Shown here in pieces: positions 6,685 to 11,224 of a stretch of DNA of 11,224 nucleotides (positions are counted from its first letter, which is position 1; every line of letters starts with the position of its first letter). The notes under the pieces were generated by a model, which did not search any database, was not told the origin of the DNA, and worked only from the letters and a program-made list of their open reading frames with translations. The position numbers and the translations under genes are program-made. Source of the DNA: an uncultured Bacilli bacterium (GTDB lineage Bacteria; Bacillota_I; Bacilli_A; RF39; UBA660); assembly GCA_934132915.1 (NCBI GenBank), contig CAKPAK010000047.1, positions 1-11,224 of the forward strand, read 5' to 3'.

Positions 6685-8193
6685 ATGAAAAAATATTTAA
6701 AAATGAATCATAATAATACCCAGCTCTCTCTAGGAAATACTTGCCTTATTATCAAAAATTTAAGTAAAAATAAAACTCTAGCCACCCAAACTGATATCTT
6801 TTGTGCCATCTTTAATATAGAATCAGCCAATGATTCCACAGTAAATAATTACTGTGTTGGATGTCGCCCCATCGGAGGAGAATATAAAAAAATTTATCAA
6901 GAAATCAAACAAAACCAAAAAAATTTTAACCCAATTTTAAAAAATATCTTCCACATTCTAGAAGGAAATTATGAAGATATTTCAACCAACACCTTAAATA
7001 ATGAAAATTCAATAAAATTATTAGCAAAAAAACTCTATAACCTAGCCAAAAACGATAGAAGTATTCTTCCAACATTCAACAACCAACTTAGAATATCTAT
7101 TGAAAAAGAAGATTATGTTAATAGCATCAAACAGATCATAACCTATATTGTTTTAGAAAAAAAGCAACCCATCTACATTGAAAATATTGTAAATGATACC
7201 ATCGAAAATATCTTAAGTAATACCAATATTTCTCTAAACGACTTAGAAAAATTCTTAACCATTCAATTCAATGACGGGCTAAACTATAACTATTCTCTAA
7301 AAAAACTAGCAGAAGAAAACAATCCTTATGCCTCTTTCGAACTCGGATTAATGGAATATAAAGGAGAATTTTCGGGAACTCCAAATTATGAAAAAAGCTA
7401 TTCCTACCTAAAAATTGCCGCTGACGCAAATCATCCCAGAGCTGCCTATTTAATCGCCAAAATGCTTCTTGCAGGAAATATCGGTACAAAATCAAATCAA
7501 GATATTGAGCTTGCTTTCAAATACCTAAAAAAAGCAGAAAATCTTGGAAATATCGCCGCTTTAAATCAACTAGGCCTTTATTATAAAAACATAAAAAATG
7601 ACAAAGAAACCGCGATAAAATATTTCCAAATGGCTGCAAGTAAAAATTACCCTTATGCCTTCAATAATTTAGGAATGATTTACGAAAAAGAAAAAAATGA
7701 TAATAAAGCATTCAAATATTACTTAAAAAGTGCCGAATTAGAAGAAAGTTGGGCTTGTAATAAAGTAGGAGAATTCTATCGTTTAGGTATCCATTGCCAA
7801 AAAGATTTAAAAAAAGCATTCACCTACTATAAAACCGCTCTAGATGTTCCTAAAAATCTTCAAAATAACTATGCAAAATATAACCTTGCCAAATATTTCT
7901 ACCTAAACGGATGCTATGAAATAGAAGTAGAAAAAAATACTTCCCTTGCCTTAAATTTATTAGAAGATGCCTCAAATCATAACTTACTAGAAGCAACCAT
8001 AGAACTTCTAAATTATTACACCAAACTTTATTTTCAAAAAAAAGAAAATAATACTTTAGATCAAATTACCAAACAATTATCAAAAATAGAAAATCATCCT
8101 CTTTACAGTAAAAATTTAAAAAATCAAATAGAAACTACTATAAATACAATAAAAAAAGAAGAGAAAATCAATAGAAATCTATTCAAAGATTAA
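6685..8193 (+). CDS. Sel1-like repeat protein with distinct N-terminal domain
   Basis: The 502-residue cytoplasmic-type protein shows no signal peptide or membrane segment. Residues from about 205 to 435 form roughly six Sel1/TPR-like helical pairs. Typical signatures are ASFELGLMEYKG (216-227), AAYLIAKMLLAG (253-264), ALNQLGLYY (292-300), AFNNLGMIYE (325-334) and YAKYNLAKYFYLNG (396-409), with paired Tyr-Leu-Lys-x-Ala turns such as YLKIAADANHP. Such repeats normally bind partner proteins. Residues 1-200 are not repeats. Residues 35-71 hold three Cys, Pro and Gly residues in a less Asn/Lys-biased stretch (CAIFNIESAND, CVGCRPIGGEYKKIY), suggesting a conserved folded domain of unknown function. 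AAAGGAG precedes the ATG, and the gene is transcribed divergently from the symporter. Possible roles are scaffold or regulator, but the partner is unknown. Confidence 0.8.
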   Translation: MKKYLKMNHNNTQLSLGNTCLIIKNLSKNKTLATQTDIFCAIFNIESANDSTVNNYCVGCRPIGGEYKKIYQEIKQNQKNFNPILKNIFHILEGNYEDISTNTLNNENSIKLLAKKLYNLAKNDRSILPTFNNQLRISIEKEDYVNSIKQIITYIVLEKKQPIYIENIVNDTIENILSNTNISLNDLEKFLTIQFNDGLNYNYSLKKLAEENNPYASFELGLMEYKGEFSGTPNYEKSYSYLKIAADANHPRAAYLIAKMLLAGNIGTKSNQDIELAFKYLKKAENLGNIAALNQLGLYYKNIKNDKETAIKYFQMAASKNYPYAFNNLGMIYEKEKNDNKAFKYYLKSAELEESWACNKVGEFYRLGIHCQKDLKKAFTYYKTALDVPKNLQNNYAKYNLAKYFYLNGCYEIEVEKNTSLALNLLEDASNHNLLEATIELLNYYTKLYFQKKENNTLDQITKQLSKIENHPLYSKNLKNQIETTINTIKKEEKINRNLFKD

Positions 8194-8308
8194 CTAAAAT
8201 TTAAGAGTTTGTAAATAATTTTGAGTAGTAAACATTCAACAACATATCCAGTGGTTTTTCTCAAACACCTATAAGGCTTATTATTCTGGCTACACTTAAA
8301 AGCGCGAA
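8194..8308. other. Gap between convergent genes; likely holds the IS right end
   Basis: These 115 bases follow the Sel1-repeat stop codon and the tnpA stop codon. I see no gene. TTTGAG (8220-8225) can pair with CTCAAA (8260-8265) over a long loop, and CACCT-ATA-AGG (8266-8276) forms a tiny hairpin. Either might belong to the right end of the IS200/IS605-type element, whose border I cannot place. Confidence 0.3.
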
Positions 8309-8788
8309 TTACAATCTATCTTTTGCAAAGCTACTTTTTGCTACCCATAATAAGTCAATTTTATCTAACGTTAATTGTTCTGATAATCTATCTTCTTTCA
8401 ATTGATTATCTATATACTTTCTTATTACAACTTCATTCTTTTCTACTGTATCAACAAAATATCCTCTACACAAAAAAGAACGATTTATGTATTTATATTT
8501 CATGTTTCCCCATCTTGAGTACATCATCACACTACTTTTCCCTTTTAAAAACTCCATAAAAGATAATAGACTAACCTTAGGAGGAATTTCTACAAACATA
8601 TGAACGTGATCAGGACATACTTCTGCAGTTATTATATTTACATCTTTCCATTTACATAATTCCCCTAAAATTTTAGCAATTTCCAACCCATTAACCATCA
8701 TAAAATTCTTTTCTTCTATATTTTGGTGCAAATACAATATAGTATTTACAATTCCATTTAGTGTGACTAAACTGTTAATGTCCTTCAC
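8309..8788 (-). CDS. tnpA: IS200/IS605-type TnpA transposase, probably inactivated
   Basis: This is a Y1-HUH single-strand transposase that cuts and rejoins element ends at hairpins. From the GTG at 8788 it is 159 residues, the normal length. The HUH pair is in PDHVHMF (His61, His63) and the catalytic Tyr is Y125 in RKYIDNQ. A GTG at 8797 overlaps the AAGGAGGT ribosome binding site, so the GTG at 8788, 7 bases after it, is the better start. Residues about 8-34 do not look like TnpA. The neighbouring frame over 8765-8694 instead encodes the conserved family segment HTKWNCKYYIVFAPKYRRKE. A one-base loss near 8766 and a one-base gain near 8690 therefore leave the frame open but scramble the first beta strand. 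It is likely a pseudogene unless this is sequence error. No tnpB is adjacent. Confidence 0.85.
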   Translation of the reverse strand: MKDINSLVTLNGIVNTILYLHQNIEEKNFMMVNGLEIAKILGELCKWKDVNIITAEVCPDHVHMFVEIPPKVSLLSFMEFLKGKSSVMMYSRWGNMKYKYINRSFLCRGYFVDTVEKNEVVIRKYIDNQLKEDRLSEQLTLDKIDLLWVAKSSFAKDRL

Positions 8789-8799
8789 CAGACTCACCT

Positions 8800-8851
8800 C
8801 CTTTGCTTATCAATTTGCAGTTAGCAAACCGCAATTAAATTATAGCAAAGG
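8800..8851 (-). promoter_or_regulatory. Left-end palindrome that can hide the tnpA ribosome binding site
   Basis: Outer arms CCTTTGCT (8800-8807) and AGCAAAGG (8844-8851) are exact complements. Nested inside, 8815-8822 pairs with 8827-8834 with one G.T pair and a 4-nt loop. The outer arm at 8800-8807 runs into the AAGGAGGT ribosome binding site (8796-8803). The DNA form is a candidate TnpA recognition hairpin, and the RNA form would block translation. Confidence 0.6.
8839..8847 (-). promoter_or_regulatory. Extended -10 promoter of tnpA
   Basis: TGCTATAAT on the minus strand (8847 down to 8839) is a perfect extended -10 (TGnTATAAT). A transcript would start near 8832, inside the palindrome, about 40 bases before the GTG. 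No strong -35 is visible, and extended -10 promoters can work without one. Confidence 0.6.
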
Positions 8852-8883
8852 AAATTTTATTCTGAAATACTCACCGCTAAAGC

Positions 8884-8914
8884 AAAAAGAACCCTCAAAC
8901 TACCTAGAGGGTTT
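8884..8914 (-). terminator. Intrinsic terminator of the ADP-ribosyltransferase/hydrolase cluster
   Basis: AACCCTC (minus strand, 8913-8907) pairs with GAGGGTT (8896-8890), 7 bp with five GC pairs, and is followed by CTTTTTG. The first arm lies in the last codons of the hydrolase gene and the stop codon is in the loop. This is the best terminator in the window; it ends the three-gene cluster just before the IS. Confidence 0.8.
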
Positions 8915-9859
8915 TGCTACACAATAATTTATTATATCTAAAAATTGGTTAGAAAGGTCTTCCAAATAATCTTTCTTTTTCAATTTATTTAACCATCTCT
9001 CTGGTATACTATTTTTCCCATAAATAATACCATTTATTGAACCAGTTATAGCGCCAATAGTATCAGTATCTTCGCCTAAATTAACAGCAGCAACAACTGC
9101 ATCCTCATAAGTATCATTTTTCACAGTACACCATAAACTTGCTTCTAATGAATCTACCACATATCCAGAAGATCTGATTTGATCTATATTAAGTGATTTT
9201 AAATCTTCTTTTAAAATTCTTTGATATATTTTTATACTATCATTAGAATAATATTTATTATAATCAATTTTTTTTAATAAATCTAATGCTTTAATTTTAT
9301 CTACACCATCAAGTAATAAAGTAACATAATCTGAATATATTTTACATCCCAATTGACTTATTTCATGAGCATGTGTTAATGATGATGCTTGATTAATTAA
9401 TATAGTTTTTTCTTCATCTGAAAAATTAGAAAACTTCAAATAATATACAAATGGTAAAATTCTCATTAATGAACCATTACCATTTTCGTTTATACCCTTT
9501 GTTCCACAATTAATGGCTTTTTCTCCTCTTTCAAAATTTGAAATTGCTTTACTAGTAGATATTCCTATATCAAACAATTCATCAGTTGCAGTATATTTTG
9601 CAAAATTCACCCATTCTGTAAATTTATGCATTATATCTTCAAAATTAACATCACCACTTTCCTTGATTGAATCCATTTCAGCGATCATAAGTGAGGTATC
9701 ATCACTCCACGTTCCTTCAGGGACTTTATGACTACCATATCCAATCATTTCTTTAATAGGACGTCTTTGTAATAAGTCTCTATTTAAGAATTCTACAGGA
9801 ACTCCTAGTGCATCTCCAACCACAAACCCCATTATTCCGGCTTTCATTTTTTCATTCAT
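8900..9859 (-). CDS. ADP-ribosylglycohydrolase (DraG/ARH family)
   Basis: This enzyme family removes ADP-ribose from modified protein side chains, classically arginine, using two Mg2+ ions. The 319-residue length is normal. Family motifs in order are GDALGVPVEF (15-24), the metal-binding SDDT (52-55), NGNGSLMR (126-133), THAHE (162-166) and the second metal motif GEDTDTIGA (262-270); all key acidic residues are present, so it should be active. No signal peptide is seen, so it acts in the cytoplasm. An AAGGAGGA site overlaps the stop codon of the small gene upstream (gap 10 bp), which suggests translational coupling. It is the last gene of a cluster that begins with an arginine-type ADP-ribosyltransferase, so its likely job is to reverse that enzyme's modification, as DraG does for DraT or Tri1 for Tre1. 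The pairing is inferred from gene order. Confidence 0.93.
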   Translation of the reverse strand: MNEKMKAGIMGFVVGDALGVPVEFLNRDLLQRRPIKEMIGYGSHKVPEGTWSDDTSLMIAEMDSIKESGDVNFEDIMHKFTEWVNFAKYTATDELFDIGISTSKAISNFERGEKAINCGTKGINENGNGSLMRILPFVYYLKFSNFSDEEKTILINQASSLTHAHEISQLGCKIYSDYVTLLLDGVDKIKALDLLKKIDYNKYYSNDSIKIYQRILKEDLKSLNIDQIRSSGYVVDSLEASLWCTVKNDTYEDAVVAAVNLGEDTDTIGAITGSINGIIYGKNSIPERWLNKLKKKDYLEDLSNQFLDIINYCVAKPSR

Positions 9860-9870
9860 TTTATTCCTCC

Positions 9871-10080
9871 TTATCTGGTGCGCCTGGGATAATCATTGCT
9901 CTTTTCATTAGTTTCTATTTTGTTATCATCAGAAATAAATATCCCCATTGAAGCAAGCACTTCATTTCTTCTTCTCAATAATTCTTCAATTTCTTTTTTC
10001 CTTTCTTCTTCACTTTTTTCTTCTTCTATAAAAGTAAATTCTACTTTTGGAATCTTTTTTTCATTCTCATTTTCTAACAT
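9871..10080 (-). CDS. Small charged protein between ART and ARH genes
   Basis: The 69-residue product is not recognised. After a short acidic-basic lead it has a possible beta strand (KVEFTFIEEE, about 12-21), a strongly charged helix of about 25 residues rich in Glu, Lys and Arg (about 22-46, coiled-coil-like, ending LASMGIFI), and a polar tail ending PRRTR. GTG codons lie at 10089, but that one overlaps the GGAG ribosome binding site; the ATG at 10080, 7 bases after the site, is the better start. The gene sits 22 bp after the ADP-ribosyltransferase and 11 bp before the hydrolase, so it is almost surely co-expressed with both. An accessory role (immunity, chaperone or adaptor for the transferase) is a guess from position. 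Confidence 0.72.
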   Translation of the reverse strand: MLENENEKKIPKVEFTFIEEEKSEEERKKEIEELLRRRNEVLASMGIFISDDNKIETNEKSNDYPRRTR

Positions 10081-10102
10081 ATCTATCACTCCAATCTATA
10101 AT

Positions 10103-11224
10103 CTATTTTACCACACATTTAACGACTATTTTTTCTAATCCATTAATATCCTTTTCTGGTGCCAATACTTCAACCATTTGTAATACAGTACCTCTAGCAA
10201 GCAAAAATTCATTTTCCTCATTATAGAAATCAGAAATTTGATTAATATATGCACCAACTGTATTTTCATTGGCGATTATATCTAATACAATTGGAAAACT
10301 TTCATATTTTGCAAACGATGTACTATAACCTGGAGAAGTACTCATATATCCTAAATCATTAAAATCTTTACCTTCTAATGATTTTAATACACTATAAACT
10401 TGATTTAAATCACTTATATTAATGCCATTAAATAGTGCTGTATAAGTTGAATTTTGGGAAGTAAATGCACCCACATCAATTGCTCTATATATTTCTGTTG
10501 TTGTCTCTAATCCACCATATTTAGCAATTGCTGCATCCATATTGTCAATTAAAGTTTGCGCATCCATCCCCATGATCTTTCCAAAAATATCTTTTTTTCT
10601 TAACATACCATTTATTTTTGCATATGATCCCCCTGTATAAGTTGTCATCGAACGAATTTCCTCATCAGATAAACCTGCTAAATATTTTCCTTGCCGCGTA
10701 TTTTGTAAAAAGTTTTGAAAATCAATTTTAGCCTGTCCATCAAGTTCATCAAGTATTTGTTTTGCTGATTTACCTTGTAAAAACATGTAATTAATATTCT
10801 GTCCTGCATCTCCATAATAATCAGATAATTGTTTTATCGATTCTGCTTTTTCTTTACTGAACGAGAGGGATGTACTTGATTGTTTGGAAACAGCGGTAGC
10901 TCCACTTGTAGTAGGAGGTATTATATTATTTTTCGATATAATTTCTAATATATTACTTGAAATACTTTTATTTTCCAATATTGATTGTACTTCGTTATAC
11001 GATAAGGTTCCATTCCATATTTTTGTTGCCACATTTTCTGGAACTTTACATTCATACATTATTTGAGCTACTTCTTTTTGATCAATATTATATTCATACA
11101 TTATTTGAGCTACTTCTTCTTGATCAACATTATATTCATACATTATTTGAGCTACTTCTTCTTGATCAACATTATATTCATACATTATCTGAGCTACTTC
11201 TTTTTGATGAACATTATATTCATA
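10103..11224 (-). CDS. ADP-ribosyltransferase with N-terminal tandem repeats (5' partial)
   Basis: The frame is open to the right edge, so the start is missing; 373 residues are visible (numbered here from the edge). Residues 1-55 are 14-residue tandem repeats, about 56-110 a linker that turns Ser/Thr-rich, and about 120-373 an ADP-ribosyltransferase exoenzyme domain. It shows the R-S-E signature: Arg247 in EIYRAID, the STS of YMSTSPG (295-297), and Glu337-Asn-Glu339 in NEENEFLLARG. TYTGGSYAKINGMLR before the Arg is also typical. The ExE form marks enzymes that move ADP-ribose from NAD+ to arginine. The Met at 11185 lies inside the repeats and is not a convincing start. The gene leads a three-gene cluster with a hydrolase that can undo the reaction. 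Target, secretion route and true N-terminus are unknown; a regulatory enzyme, a toxin and a delivered effector all remain possible. Confidence 0.88.
   Translation of the reverse strand, partial: YEYNVHQKEVAQIMYEYNVDQEEVAQIMYEYNVDQEEVAQIMYEYNIDQKEVAQIMYECKVPENVATKIWNGTLSYNEVQSILENKSISSNILEIISKNNIIPPTTSGATAVSKQSSTSLSFSKEKAESIKQLSDYYGDAGQNINYMFLQGKSAKQILDELDGQAKIDFQNFLQNTRQGKYLAGLSDEEIRSMTTYTGGSYAKINGMLRKKDIFGKIMGMDAQTLIDNMDAAIAKYGGLETTTEIYRAIDVGAFTSQNSTYTALFNGINISDLNQVYSVLKSLEGKDFNDLGYMSTSPGYSTSFAKYESFPIVLDIIANENTVGAYINQISDFYNEENEFLLARGTVLQMVEVLAPEKDINGLEKIVVKCVVK
11055..11224 (-). repeat. 42-bp tandem repeat coding for a 14-residue unit
   Basis: There are four complete 42-bp units (11055-11096, 11097-11138, 11139-11180, 11181-11222), and a fifth begins at the edge. 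The middle two are identical; the others differ by two and three bases. Each encodes MYEYNVDQEEVAQI or a close variant. A diverged protein-level unit (MYECKVPENVATKI) follows at 11013-11054. The unit is a multiple of three, so copy changes keep the frame. The array probably continues beyond the window. Confidence 0.95.

Larger units (their letters stand above)
8309..8851 (-). mobile_element. IS200-like insertion sequence (tnpA only), core region
   Basis: The element consists of a single Y1 transposase gene and a strong imperfect palindrome at its upstream side (8800-8851), as expected for the left-end hairpin of IS200/IS605 elements. These elements lack terminal inverted repeats and target duplications, so exact ends cannot be read from one copy. 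They probably extend somewhat beyond both coordinates given, up to about 8200 and 8880. Confidence 0.65.

Noticed and set aside
8194..8308. A guide-RNA (omegaRNA-like) region of an IS605 element
   Set aside because: No tnpB or iscB gene is present and no extended structured RNA is visible here.
9513..9731. Open frame on the plus strand inside the hydrolase gene
   Set aside because: It lies antisense to a gene with all family motifs, has no ribosome binding site and gives a composition-biased product; the same holds for other antisense frames over murF, the symporter, tnpA and the small gene at 9871.
11183..11185. ATG at 11185 as the start of the ADP-ribosyltransferase gene
   Set aside because: The frame remains open with another repeat unit up to the window edge, and no ribosome binding site precedes this ATG.
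11055..11222. Direct repeats that could be taken for a CRISPR array
   Set aside because: The 42-bp units are contiguous with no spacers, stay in one reading frame and encode a clear 14-residue protein repeat.

Overview
The window is strongly AT-rich and looks like a low-GC Gram-positive bacterium (Bacillota, possibly a gut-associated Bacilli, Erysipelotrichia or Clostridia lineage). The reasons are strong AAGGAGG-type ribosome binding sites, TATAAT -10 boxes, TGA used as a stop codon, and a MurE with the DNPR motif typical of meso-diaminopimelate-adding enzymes. The sequence alone does not allow a species call.

Layout. Positions 1-1387 (+) hold two small membrane-anchored proteins with almost identical leaders but very different outer parts, separated by a terminator and a TATAAT-containing inverted repeat. 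Positions 1442-6551 (-) hold, in transcription order, a DAACS-type symporter, then murE-murF (8 bp apart, with their own promoter), then a Fic-domain protein 58 bp further on. A divergent promoter region at 6552-6684 leads to a large Sel1-repeat protein (6685-8193, +). An IS200/IS605-type element with a damaged tnpA (8309-8788, -) follows. The right end (8900-11224, -) is a compact three-gene cluster: a repeat-rich ADP-ribosyltransferase (5' end beyond the window), a 69-aa charged protein, and an ADP-ribosylglycohydrolase.

How the genes fit together. MurE and MurF carry out consecutive steps in making the peptidoglycan precursor. The most interesting unit is the ART / small protein / ARH cluster. 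It pairs an enzyme with the R-S-E (ExE) signature of arginine-specific mono-ADP-ribosyltransferases with a hydrolase of the family that removes ADP-ribose from arginine. This is the logic of the Tre1-Tri1 effector-immunity pair and of the DraT-DraG regulatory cycle, here with an extra small gene between the two and a 14-residue tandem repeat array before the catalytic domain. The Fic protein is a second protein-modifying enzyme and appears to carry a built-in VbhA-like inhibitory segment.

Limits: the first promoter, the start of the ART gene and the exact IS ends are not visible or not certain. Family assignments rest on motifs read by eye, and no database search was run.
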